64,000 bases of DNA from CAIZQW01 sp942493055 (lineage in GTDB: Bacteria; Verrucomicrobiota; Kiritimatiellia; RFP12; UBA1067): assembly GCA_942493055.1 (NCBI GenBank), contig OW818680.1, positions 2,914,001 through 2,978,000 of the forward strand. Direction: 5' to 3'. The position numbers and the translations under genes are program-made. The notes below the pieces were generated by a model. It worked only from the letters and a program-made list of their open reading frames with translations. It was not told the DNA's origin and searched no databases. Shown here piece by piece: positions 34,452 through 42,425 of the stretch; the first letter of the stretch is position 1, and each line of letters opens with the position of its first letter.

Positions 34452-34683
34452 CCGCAAAAGCCGCTATAAGAGCGCAAAGGGCCAGCCTGCCTCACGCATG
34501 AATACATGCACGGCAGAGCGGCCCTTTGCGCGGAAAATGAGTTTGATACTGTTGATTACAGTACCCGCAGCTTCACTTGGGTGACACCTTTCCTCTTACT
34601 CCGCGCGGCTATCCATTCCGCCGTCCGTGTATCCACGGGTGAGGCGGATGAGATAGCCGCGCAAAAAGTTGCGGCTTTTGCGG
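34452..34683. other. 232-bp structured element: 13-bp terminal inverted repeats enclosing two compound hairpins
   Basis: No gene is visible between the convergent nfo and sugar-isomerase genes. Perfect terminal inverted repeats (ccgcaaaagccgc at 34452-34464 and its complement at 34671-34683) bound two 60-nt hairpins. The first, 34472-34531, has nested stems of 12 bp (gcgcaaagggcc), 5 bp (ctgcc) and 5 bp (gcatg) with an aata loop. The second, 34603-34662, has nested stems of 11 bp (gcgcggctatc), 6 bp (tccgcc) and 5 bp (ccgtg) with a tatc loop. A smaller stem (tactg/cagta) lies between them. No T-tract follows, so it is not a plain terminator. It could be a MITE or REP doublet, or a structured RNA. 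Type and strand are unknown. Confidence 0.75.
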
Positions 34684-34717
34684 TAGAATTTTCGACAACC
34701 CGTAAAGAGTTTTTCGT

Positions 34718-35653
34718 TTATGTACCCCAAACCTTGCGCAGGTCGCGCAGGGCCGTGCCGAGGGCGACGGGGCCTGTCTCCGGGGAGGGCTCGAAGACGC
34801 GGAGGATATTCGCGGAGCCATAGAATGAAAAGGCGTTCCAGTCGATGAGTCCTTTTCCAGGCAGGAGGTGATCCTCCATGGGCGGCTTGGCATCATGAAT
34901 ATGGATGCCGCCTGTGACGGGCAAGAGGGACTGCGCAATGGCCAGATGATTTTCGAGCCCCAGATATTCGCGGACTTGCCCGTGTCCCATGTCGTGCCAA
35001 TAGGCCAGGGACGGCGTCGCAAAACGCTCCTTCAGCATCGCCATCTCCTGGGCATCCGGAAACGCCTCGACGGAGGGCAGGTTTTCAAGACAGAGGGTGA
35101 TGCCTGCGCGCTCAAAGCGCGGCAGCAGATTATCAAGCGAGAGACAGAAGGCGTCAAAGATCTTTCCCGCCTGCTGGGTCCGGCAGGCCAGGACTTTCCC
35201 CATCACTTTTTGAAATTTCGGATTCGCCATATCCCGTTCCACGTCCTCCAACGTGTCGAACAAGGTGCCGGTCGTATACGTTTTGAACCAGGACTTCAAC
35301 AGCAGGCGGCCCGCGTGCAGGACCACTGCGCGGGCGCCCATGGACGCGGCGAAATCAAGGGTCTGCCCCAGCAAGATCTTTGCCATGGCTCGGTCGTCAT
35401 CGTCCGGCGACGCGAGCAAATGGATCTCCGGATAGCCATGGGGTGCGCTCAGGGGGACCGGACAATAGGCGTGTACGCTGTCAACGGCAATCGCCCCTGA
35501 CGTGATACGCCGCTGGATGCCCTCGGCCAGCGACTCCGTGGTGTGATAGCCGAGCTCGAGCGCGTCGAACCCCAGCGAGAGGATCTCATCCACCAGCGCT
35601 TCGCCGTCCGTATGCCTCCGGGCGTTCCAGTTTGTTGAGAGTGCAAAACGCAT
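34718..35653 (-). CDS. Sugar phosphate isomerase/epimerase family protein (AP-endonuclease-2-like TIM barrel)
   Basis: The ATG at 35653, preceded by GAGGAA, gives 311 residues. The pattern is that of the xylose-isomerase-like TIM barrel (PF01261): LSLGFDALELGYHTTESL, VDSVHAYCPVP, MGARAVVLHAG, ITLCLENLPSVEAFPDAQEM and GGIHIHDAKPPMEDH. Glu in CLENL, His in WHDMGH and His/Asp in HIHDA are the likely metal ligands. Members isomerise or epimerise sugars or inositols, and many have no known substrate. No signal peptide is seen, so it is cytoplasmic. It converges on nfo, a structural relative, across the structured element. Confidence 0.82.
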   Translation of the reverse strand: MRFALSTNWNARRHTDGEALVDEILSLGFDALELGYHTTESLAEGIQRRITSGAIAVDSVHAYCPVPLSAPHGYPEIHLLASPDDDDRAMAKILLGQTLDFAASMGARAVVLHAGRLLLKSWFKTYTTGTLFDTLEDVERDMANPKFQKVMGKVLACRTQQAGKIFDAFCLSLDNLLPRFERAGITLCLENLPSVEAFPDAQEMAMLKERFATPSLAYWHDMGHGQVREYLGLENHLAIAQSLLPVTGGIHIHDAKPPMEDHLLPGKGLIDWNAFSFYGSANILRVFEPSPETGPVALGTALRDLRKVWGT

Positions 35654-35759
35654 CAGTTTCCTCGGTTCTTCCTGCAACTATTTTGAATCGTCGCCACTAA
35701 CGGCTTCCCTTCCAACGCTAAAACCGCTAAGATTAAAAACACATTCAACAGAATAGACT

Positions 35760-36416
35760 ATGAACCGCTTTCTGTCCATAACGAATCTTATCTGGCCTCT
35801 TTTTGCCCTCCACACGGCTGTGCTCGCACAGTCCATACAGCTTCCCGTGGTCCGCCAGAAGGGCGCATCGCTGGATCTCTCCGTCGCGCAGGAGGCAGAC
35901 CATGCCATGCGACTGGCGCGGACCTGGCTGCGTGATCATCCCCCTGCTGGGAGTGAGACGCAAACCTGCGCACTCGCCCGGCTTGCGATTGAAAGCGCGA
36001 CGCCCTCCACCAACTTGGCCGCTTTGGCTACTACTGCTGGACTATACGCCCAGACCCATCAGGCACACGCCTTACTGGCTGCCTGCATCACAAACTATCC
36101 GCCCAAGCAGTGCGACCCTGAAACCTTGTGGCTGTTGAGCCGCTCCATCAACCAAGACCATCAGGGACGCCTCATCCGAAACGAGGACCCTCTTGACTGG
36201 CGCAACGATTTTGCCAATCTCCTTATTTCTTCGCTACGCAGAGCGCCTTCGGAAGGCGCGTACTGGGAGCCCGCGGGCCCGAAAGGCGCCACGATAAGCA
36301 ACGGCTCGGCTCAGCCTCGCTCTCCAGCCTGCGGATCATCCCCCGACTCCCTGATGCTGGCGCGCATCCGGGCCACGGCTTATGGCATACTCGCGCTGAA
36401 GGAAATCCACGAATGA
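35760..36416 (+). CDS. Secreted protein of unknown function
   Basis: A 218-residue product with a likely signal peptide (LFALHTAVLAQ). The mature part is helical and Ala/Leu-rich (DHAMRLARTWLRDHP, LATTAGLYAQTHQAHALLAACI, TLWLLSRSIN), which could form TPR-like helices. A Gly/Pro/Ser-rich patch near residues 160-195 includes DNA with a small hairpin (gcgccttcggaaggcgc). The last codons overlap the next start by four bases (ATGA), so the two genes are translationally coupled. I do not recognise a family, and the coupling to a cytoplasmic tRNA-modifying-type enzyme gives no clear hint to function. Confidence 0.6.
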   Translation: MNRFLSITNLIWPLFALHTAVLAQSIQLPVVRQKGASLDLSVAQEADHAMRLARTWLRDHPPAGSETQTCALARLAIESATPSTNLAALATTAGLYAQTHQAHALLAACITNYPPKQCDPETLWLLSRSINQDHQGRLIRNEDPLDWRNDFANLLISSLRRAPSEGAYWEPAGPKGATISNGSAQPRSPACGSSPDSLMLARIRATAYGILALKEIHE

Positions 36417-37411
36417 ACACCCCCGAAGAAGCTAAACAAGTCCGCGCGCTCAACCTCCTTTCCGGAGGACTCGACAGCCAGCTCGCCATCTGCGTGTTGC
36501 GCGAACAGGGGATCCATGTGGAGGCCGTTGTCTTTTCGAGCCCCTTCTTCCGTATTGATTCCGCCAAGAAGGCCGCGGAGAAACTCGGCGTGAAGCTTCA
36601 CATCGTGCCCTTCATCAAGGACATTGTCAGCCTCGTAGAGTCGCCGCGCCATGGCTTTGGCGGTGCCATGAATCCCTGTATCGACTGCCATGCCCGCATG
36701 ATCCAGCGCGCCGGGGAGATGATGAAGGAGATGGGGTTTGACTTTATCGCCACGGGCGAGGTGCTGAACCAGCGCCCGATGTCCCAGACGCGCCGCTCCC
36801 TTGAAACAGTGGCCCGCGATGCTGGCCTGAACGGCCTCTTGCTCCGTCCGCTCAGCGCACGCCTCCTGGAACCCACGGTGCCTGAGATGGATGGGCGTGT
36901 CGACCGCGGCCGCCTGCTCGACCTGAATGGCCGTTCCCGCAAGCCGCAGATGGAGCTGGCGACGAAATATGGCCTGGTGGAGTATCCCTCGCCCGCCGGC
37001 GGATGCCTCCTGACGGAAAAGGGGTTCTGCCGGAAGCTCGCTGATCTGAAAACGCACGAGGGGCTGGCGGATGACCGGCTCATCTGGTTATTGCTCTACG
37101 GCCGCCACTTCCGGCTGCCAGGGGGGGCCAAGTGCCTTGTCGGCCGTGACGTACGCGACAACGCCGCCATTAAAAAGCTCTTCAGGGAAGACGATGTGCT
37201 GCTCTATACCGTCAATGTGCCGGGGCCGACAGCCTTAATCCCGCACAGTGGGGGGGACGAGGACATTATTATTGCGGCCACGATCTGTGCGGCGTATGGC
37301 GACCGCGGCACGCGCCAAGAGGTGGTCGTGCGGATCCAGTCGCCCGCCCTGACAAAAGAAATAAGCGTCCCCCCGCTTCCGAAGGAACGCCTTCAAGAGT
37401 GGATGCTGTAA
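36413..37411 (+). CDS. PP-loop tRNA thiouridylase-like protein (MnmA/ThiI-related)
   Basis: A 332-residue cytoplasmic ATP pyrophosphatase-type protein. It has the PP-loop ALNLLSGGLDSQLA near residue 15, then NPCIDCHARM and FIATGEVLNQRPMSQ, which correspond to the conserved cysteine and adenylation segments of tRNA thiouridylases. Residues about 180-330 (EYPSPAGGCLLTEKGFCRKL, RHFRLPGGAKCLVGRD, ALIPHSGGDEDI) form a C-terminal domain seen in a distinct group of thiouridylase-like proteins, possibly an RNA-binding NFACT-like region. It lacks the THUMP domain of ThiI and the usual MnmA C-terminal barrel. It likely activates and thiolates tRNA or a related substrate; the exact base is unknown. Confidence 0.75.
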   Translation: MNTPEEAKQVRALNLLSGGLDSQLAICVLREQGIHVEAVVFSSPFFRIDSAKKAAEKLGVKLHIVPFIKDIVSLVESPRHGFGGAMNPCIDCHARMIQRAGEMMKEMGFDFIATGEVLNQRPMSQTRRSLETVARDAGLNGLLLRPLSARLLEPTVPEMDGRVDRGRLLDLNGRSRKPQMELATKYGLVEYPSPAGGCLLTEKGFCRKLADLKTHEGLADDRLIWLLLYGRHFRLPGGAKCLVGRDVRDNAAIKKLFREDDVLLYTVNVPGPTALIPHSGGDEDIIIAATICAAYGDRGTRQEVVVRIQSPALTKEISVPPLPKERLQEWML

Positions 37412-37417
37412 TTCGCC

Positions 37418-37915
37418 TTAACCGCCTAACGAATTTTTCAGGAAGAGGAAGAGCAGCGCCGCGATCACCAGCAACAGCACGACAATGATCGCAATCCAGA
37501 TCTTGTTGCTGTTCGTCTTCTTGACAAAGACATCCGCCGGGGCCTTGATCGACGTCGGCGAATGCGCCGGGATCACAATCGAGGTGCGCGAGATCTTCTG
37601 CGTATCGCCCCCGCGTGTCTGAGAGATGTCATCGCCGTCAATAATGACAGAGACATCGCCAATATGAATCACGTCATTCCGGAACAGGCCCGATACAGTG
37701 ACTGTCTCACCGTTCACCCGTGTCCCATTGGTGGAACCCAGGTCCCGCAACACATAGCCTGACTCGCTCTTGTCAATCTCGCAATGGGATCCCGAGACCG
37801 AGGGGTCTGAGATGATCAGATCATTCCCGTCGCGACGGCCCACCTTGAGTGTTGGCTGGTCCAGGAAAATTTGCTCTCCGGCCCGTGTCCCTGATACAAT
37901 TTTAAGAAAAGCCAT
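37418..37915 (-). CDS. FHA-domain membrane protein
   Basis: A 165-residue protein with an N-terminal forkhead-associated domain, a phosphothreonine-binding module. The key residues are present: Gly26-Arg27 in VGRRDGND, Ser41 and His44 in SGSH, and Asn63-Gly64 in STNGT. A linker (residues 95-130) leads to one transmembrane helix (WIAIIVVLLLVIAALLFLFL) close to the C-terminus, which anchors the FHA domain on the cytoplasmic side. It is a plausible reader of Ser/Thr kinase signalling; a membrane Ser/Thr kinase is encoded at 48840-51425, though not adjacent. Confidence 0.9.
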   Translation of the reverse strand: MAFLKIVSGTRAGEQIFLDQPTLKVGRRDGNDLIISDPSVSGSHCEIDKSESGYVLRDLGSTNGTRVNGETVTVSGLFRNDVIHIGDVSVIIDGDDISQTRGGDTQKISRTSIVIPAHSPTSIKAPADVFVKKTNSNKIWIAIIVVLLLVIAALLFLFLKNSLGG

Positions 37916-37950
37916 TTTTTTTACCTGTTCAGTTAAAAAGGAATTTGTAT

Positions 37951-37979
37951 AGCATACTTTTATTGACCGTGAATGTCAA
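37951..37979 (-). promoter_or_regulatory. Promoter of the FHA gene
   Basis: On the - strand TTGACA (37974-37979) is a perfect -35 box and TATGCT (37951-37956) a four-of-six -10 box with a 17-base spacer. It ends 36 bases before the FHA start codon. Confidence 0.6.
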
Positions 37980-38056
37980 ACGCGAAAAACTGACAAAAAA
38001 AGAGCGCGCGCCTCTCAAAAGCCCTTGCAGGCCAAGGAACGGTTTAGTAATCTAAT

Positions 38057-39103
38057 ATGCCCATGAAACCAGAAGTCTCTTCCGATTTATTTGTGACCAG
38101 TTCATCCCCTCATGCCCATGTCGGTTCCTCCGTCGAACGCATCATGTGGGATGTTGTTATCGCCTTGATGCCCGCGATGCTGGCAGCAGTCTATTTTTTT
38201 CGCTTAGATGCCCTGCGACTGATGGGTGTTTGCGTGGCCACCTGCCTCGCCACGGAGTGGGGGTGCCGCAAGCTGATGAAGCGGGCCAGCACCCTCTCCG
38301 ACTGGAGCGCGGTCATCACCGGGATCTTGCTGGCCTTTAACCTCCCCCCCTCGCTCCCGACCTGGATGGCTGTCGCCGGCTCAATCTTCGCCATCGCGAT
38401 TGCAAAGCAGATCTTCGGCGGCATCGGCTATAACCCCTTCAATCCCGCGCTCGCGGCCCGCGCCTTCATGCTGATCTCCTTTACAGGTGCCATGACCACC
38501 TGGAGCAAATCAGCCTGGTCTTCCCGTTTGAATGAGGGGTGGCTTGAGTCCCTGACTGCTGCCTCGCGTGACGCGATGACCACCGCCACGCCGCTCGGGG
38601 TCTTAAAGACGGGCATTAAGGCCGGCCAAGCATTGCCGGACTTCAATCCGCACCTGCTCGCTGACTTTTTCTTCGGGAACATGAATGGCTGTATCGGCGA
38701 GACCTCCGCCTTGGCCCTCCTGATCGGAGCCGCCTATCTGCTCTACCGCAAAGTCATCACCTGGCACATCCCGGGCGCGTATATTCTGACTGTTTTTGTC
38801 TATGCCCTCGTGCTGCGCCAGTTCTGGCCGCAAGAGTCCATCACCCCCCTGGCGCATGTCCTCTCGGGCGGACTCTTCCTCGGCGCGATCTTCATGGCCA
38901 CGGACCTGGTGACCACGCCGGTCACCAGGCGCGGGATGCTCGTCTTCGGCATTGGCTGCGGCATCCTCACCATGCTCATCCGCACCTCGAAGACAGGCGC
39001 CTATCCGGAAGGCGTCAGCTTTGCCATTCTCATCATGAACGCTTTTACCCCCCTCATCAATCGCGTGACACGTAACCGTATCTTCGGGACTCTCAAAAAA
39101 TAA
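38057..39103 (+). CDS. rnfD: Electron transport complex subunit RnfD
   Basis: A 348-residue inner-membrane flavoprotein of the Rnf (ferredoxin:NAD oxidoreductase, ion-pumping) complex, NqrB/RnfD family. About nine hydrophobic segments are visible. Family signatures include LLAFNLPPSLPTWMA, GGIGYNPFNPALAARAF, the covalent-FMN threonine segment DAMTTATPLG (Thr178), and IFMATDLVTTPVT. RnfD normally sits in an rnfCDGEAB operon, but here neither neighbour is an rnf gene (FHA on one side, lepA on the other). The other subunits must be elsewhere if the complex exists. Rnf is typical of anaerobic or fermentative metabolism. Confidence 0.93.
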   Translation: MPMKPEVSSDLFVTSSSPHAHVGSSVERIMWDVVIALMPAMLAAVYFFRLDALRLMGVCVATCLATEWGCRKLMKRASTLSDWSAVITGILLAFNLPPSLPTWMAVAGSIFAIAIAKQIFGGIGYNPFNPALAARAFMLISFTGAMTTWSKSAWSSRLNEGWLESLTAASRDAMTTATPLGVLKTGIKAGQALPDFNPHLLADFFFGNMNGCIGETSALALLIGAAYLLYRKVITWHIPGAYILTVFVYALVLRQFWPQESITPLAHVLSGGLFLGAIFMATDLVTTPVTRRGMLVFGIGCGILTMLIRTSKTGAYPEGVSFAILIMNAFTPLINRVTRNRIFGTLKK

Positions 39104-39133
39104 CCGCTGCTTGGCCTACCACAGAAAGACTGC

Positions 39134-40951
39134 ATGGAAGAAACCGTACTCGAACATATCCGAAATTTTTGCATCATCGCGCACATTGACCATGGCAAGA
39201 CCACGCTCTCGGACCGCATCCTGGAGGCCACCAAGCAGATCGAGTTGCGCCAGATGCGCGAGCAGACCCTCGATGCCATGGACCTCGAACGTGAACGCGG
39301 CATCACCATCAAGTGCCATCCCGTCTCCATGTTGTATACGGCTAAGAACGGCAAGACCTACCGCTTTAACTTGATTGACACCCCGGGACATGTGGACTTC
39401 ACCTACGAAGTCTCCCGCAGCATGGGCGCCTGCGAAGGCGCCATCCTCGTCGTCGATGCCGCACAGGGTGTCGAAGCCCAGACCGTGGCCAACACCTACC
39501 TGGCCGTCGAAAACAACCTCGAGATCGTCCCTGTTCTCAACAAGGTCGACATGCCGAGCGCGAAGATCGAAGAGACGGCGCGCCAGATCGAAGAGGTCCT
39601 GGGCATCCCCATGGATCACCCCCTCCTCATCAGCGCGAAAACCGGGGTCGGCATCACGGACGTCCTGGAGGCGATCGTCGAGCGTATCCACCCGCCCAAG
39701 ACACGGCCAGAGGCCCCGTTGCGCGCGCTCGTCTTTGACTCTGTCTTCGACATCTACCGCGGCGTAATCACCTACGTGCGCGTCGTGGACGGCAACCTCA
39801 AGGCCGGCGACTCCATCCATTTCATGAGCAGCGGCATCACCACGCAGTTGCGCGAAGTCGGCATCTTCAGTCCGGACCAGAAGCCCATCGATGTCCTGGA
39901 AGCAGGGAACGTCGGCTATTTGGTCGGCACCATCCGCGACCCCTCTGAAATTAAGATCGGCGACACCGTGACCTCGCTCAAGGACGGCGCGACTGAACGC
40001 CTCCCCGGCTTCAAGGAAGTCCATCCCATGGTCTTCAGCGGCGTCTATCCTGTGAGCACGGATGAATACGAAAAGGTGCGCACCGGTCTTGAAAAACTCC
40101 ATCTGAACGACGCGGCCTTCTCCTTCCACCCGGAAAGCTCCGTTGCCCTGGGCTTCGGCTTCCGGTGCGGCTTCCTCGGCCTCCTGCACATGGAGGTGGT
40201 CCAGGAGCGCCTTCGCCGCGAATTTGATCTGGATATTATCAGCACGCATCCCTCGGTCGTGTATAAGGTGACCCTCCACGACGGCACGGTTATGGATATT
40301 GACAATCCGGTCCATCTGCCGGATGTCACGCGGATCGACCGCATTGAAGAGCCCATGATCCGGGCGACCATCATCTGCCCGAGCGAATGCATCGGCGATA
40401 TGATGCGCATTGTCATGGAGCGTCGCGGGTTCGTGGAGAAGACCGAGAGCCTCGACGGCACGCGCGTCATCCTGACCTGCATCATCCCGCTGAATGAGAT
40501 CCTGATCGATTTCCATGACATGCTCAAGAGCGTCTCGCATGGCTACGCCTCCATGGACTATGAACCGCACGGGTATCAGGAGAGCGACATCGTCAAGATG
40601 GACATCCTGCTGAACGCCGAGGTGGTCGATGCCTTCTCCTGCATGGTGCACAAAGACAAGGCTGTCGCGCGCGGACGCCAGATCTGCAAGGCGCTTGCCG
40701 AGGAGATCCCGCCCCACATGTTCAAAATCCCTGTACAGGCCGCGCTCGGACGCAACATCATTGCCCGCGAAGATATCCGCGCGTTCCGAAAAGACGTGAC
40801 CGCGAAACTGTATGGCGGCGATGTGACACGTAAGCAGAAACTGCTCAAGAAACAGGCGGCAGGCAAGAAGCGCATGAAGGAGTTCGGGCAGGTCCGTGTG
40901 CCGCAGTCCGCCTTCATCGCCGTATTAAAGGGAACCGCGGATGACGAATAA
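39134..40951 (+). CDS. lepA: Elongation factor 4 (LepA GTPase)
   Basis: A 605-residue ribosome-binding translational GTPase, full length. The GTP-binding motifs are intact: IAHIDHGKTTLSDRI (G1), GITI in the switch, DTPGHVDFTYEVSRS (G3) and NKVDMPSA (G4). The LepA-specific C-terminal domain is present (GRNIIAREDIRAFRKDVTAKLYGGDVTRK, seen in parts, and KKRMKEFGQVRVPQSAFIAV). It lies 30 bases after rnfD and before the signal peptidase gene; a lepA-lepB order is common in bacteria. Confidence 0.97.
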   Translation: MEETVLEHIRNFCIIAHIDHGKTTLSDRILEATKQIELRQMREQTLDAMDLERERGITIKCHPVSMLYTAKNGKTYRFNLIDTPGHVDFTYEVSRSMGACEGAILVVDAAQGVEAQTVANTYLAVENNLEIVPVLNKVDMPSAKIEETARQIEEVLGIPMDHPLLISAKTGVGITDVLEAIVERIHPPKTRPEAPLRALVFDSVFDIYRGVITYVRVVDGNLKAGDSIHFMSSGITTQLREVGIFSPDQKPIDVLEAGNVGYLVGTIRDPSEIKIGDTVTSLKDGATERLPGFKEVHPMVFSGVYPVSTDEYEKVRTGLEKLHLNDAAFSFHPESSVALGFGFRCGFLGLLHMEVVQERLRREFDLDIISTHPSVVYKVTLHDGTVMDIDNPVHLPDVTRIDRIEEPMIRATIICPSECIGDMMRIVMERRGFVEKTESLDGTRVILTCIIPLNEILIDFHDMLKSVSHGYASMDYEPHGYQESDIVKMDILLNAEVVDAFSCMVHKDKAVARGRQICKALAEEIPPHMFKIPVQAALGRNIIAREDIRAFRKDVTAKLYGGDVTRKQKLLKKQAAGKKRMKEFGQVRVPQSAFIAVLKGTADDE

Positions 40952-40960
40952 GAGAGAAGG

Positions 40961-41127
40961 GAATGTTGGAATGATGGAATATGGGAATAGTGAAACTGGA
41001 AACTTGAAACTTGGCCATCGTAGCCTTAGCGAAGACGGTTGCAGACTGTTACTCTCCCACAGCATTCCTGTATTCCAACATTCCAGTATTCCAGTATTCC
41101 ACCATTCCACCATTCCACCATTCCAGT
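40961..41127. repeat. Minisatellite of attcca/ggaat units with a partial hairpin repeat
   Basis: At 40961-40990 ggaatgttggaatgatggaat-type units run on one strand, and at 41062-41127 the complementary attccaacattccagtattcc units repeat several times (caccattc units at the end), so the two arrays form an inverted pair. Between them lies a partial copy of the tccgccgtag-type repeat (41015-41039). No gene is present. Confidence 0.7.
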
Positions 41128-41139
41128 GAAGTTATAATT

Positions 41140-42291
41140 ATGCCATTTTTACAACGCCGGAAAATACGCAAGCAGCTTAAAACCCTCTTGCACCATGCCC
41201 ATACCTACCGGGCAGGCCACGAAGACATCCTGAGCGCAGGCCAGCTCACTTTTTTGGATGAGCTAATCGCCAAGGTCAAGGACGCCTCAGCCGTTGGCGA
41301 TATCGACACCATGAACAAGGCCGGTACAACCCTGGATGACTACATCACCAAGCTGAACCCGCCCAAAGCCTACTCGTGGTGGAGCGAAAATTTCGATGTG
41401 CTCGTAGTCGCCATCTCCGTAGCCATGGCCTTCCGCGCCTATTTCTATCAGCCCTTTAAAATCCCGACCGGTTCCATGCAGCCCACCCTGTACGGCATCC
41501 ACTCCGAACCGCGCCCGGCCACCGATGCGACGCTGATGGACAAGCAGCCCTTGAAGTTTGCCAAATGGATCATCACCGGCGAGTCTTTCAAAGTCATCCG
41601 TGCAGAAGCGCGCGGGACCGTCAAGATCGAGAGCAGTGACGCGAGCCGCAAGCCCGGCTATTCGCCTGTCGTTGTCGCGGGCAAGGCCTACTATGTTCCG
41701 AATGACGTTGTTGAGTTTGGCGGGATCGGACTCAAGGGCGGCGTCAGGAACGGGCAGAACGTGAAGCCAGGCGATATCTTGTGGTCCGGCGTCATCCGCT
41801 CCGGCGACTTCCTCTTCGTCAATCGCTGGAAGTGGAACTTCTGCCATCCGCAACGCGGCGAGATCATGGTCTTTGCCACCTCGGGCATCCCGATGCTCCA
41901 GCAGGGCACACACTACATCAAGCGCATGACTGGCCTGCCAGGCGACACCCTGCAAATCAAGGCACCGAATCTGCTGGTCAACGGTGTCGCGGTTACAGAA
42001 CCTGAGCGCATCGGCAAGATCGCCCGCCGTGAAAAAATAGGGGATTGGGCACCAGCCTATGCCGGCTTCAATCCCAGCGGTGCCCCGCGTTTCAACTTCC
42101 CCGGCAAAACCTTAGTCACGGAAAACGACACGGTTACACTGGATTCCAGCCACTACTATGCCATGGGCGATAACAGCCACAACAGCTTTGACAGCCGTTT
42201 CTGGGGCCCTGTACCGGAACGCAACTTGCTCGGCCCTGCCTCGGTCGTGCATTGGCCGTTCACCTCCCCCCGCTGGGGCTGGATTAAGTAG
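41140..42291 (+). CDS. lepB: Signal peptidase I
   Basis: The enzyme cleaves signal peptides at the outer face of the inner membrane. The ATG at 41140 gives 383 residues; the frame is open further upstream only through repeat DNA. A cytoplasmic N-terminal region of about 80 residues precedes one transmembrane helix (FDVLVVAISVAMAFRAYF). The catalytic dyad is Ser112 in FKIPTGSMQPTL (box B) and Lys261 in HYIKRMTGLPGD (box D). Box E is YAMGDNSHNSFDSRFWGPV. An insertion of about 90 residues between boxes B and D makes it longer than the E. coli enzyme. The many exported proteins in this window would need it. Confidence 0.95.
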   Translation: MPFLQRRKIRKQLKTLLHHAHTYRAGHEDILSAGQLTFLDELIAKVKDASAVGDIDTMNKAGTTLDDYITKLNPPKAYSWWSENFDVLVVAISVAMAFRAYFYQPFKIPTGSMQPTLYGIHSEPRPATDATLMDKQPLKFAKWIITGESFKVIRAEARGTVKIESSDASRKPGYSPVVVAGKAYYVPNDVVEFGGIGLKGGVRNGQNVKPGDILWSGVIRSGDFLFVNRWKWNFCHPQRGEIMVFATSGIPMLQQGTHYIKRMTGLPGDTLQIKAPNLLVNGVAVTEPERIGKIARREKIGDWAPAYAGFNPSGAPRFNFPGKTLVTENDTVTLDSSHYYAMGDNSHNSFDSRFWGPVPERNLLGPASVVHWPFTSPRWGWIK

Positions 42292-42320
42292 TGTTAGGTG
42301 TCAGGGTTCTGGAGCGGTAC

Positions 42321-42393
42321 AGTACCGTAGTGCCGTAGTCTCGTAGTTCCGGGTCAGGCTTTCGGAACTAGGGTACTACGGGACTAGGGCACT
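42321..42393. repeat. Inverted array of 8-bp cgtagtNc units
   Basis: On the left (42321-42351) accgtagtgccgtagtctcg repeats with an 8-base period. On the right (42363-42393) the complementary units appear (cggaactagggtactacggg). The arms pair imperfectly over about 30 bases around an 11-nt centre. A copy of ggtgtcagggttct, also seen at 55443 and 57296, precedes it. Confidence 0.65.
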
Positions 42394-42425
42394 GTTTGGA
42401 GCTGAAACATTGTAAAGGAGTCATT

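Noticed and set aside
34452..34683. Retron ncRNA or RNA component such as RNase P or tmRNA
   Set aside because: There is no reverse transcriptase in the window, and I see none of the conserved cores of RNase P RNA, tmRNA or SRP RNA. It was kept as an unassigned element.
39116..40717. Long open frame on the - strand opposite lepA
   Set aside because: It lies entirely within lepA, whose family match is certain. The antisense product is His/Asp-rich without family motifs, as expected for a shadow frame in GC-rich DNA.
41062..41127. Possible CRISPR-like array from repeated attcca units
   Set aside because: Units are only 6-13 bases, directly adjoining, with no unique spacers. This is a minisatellite.
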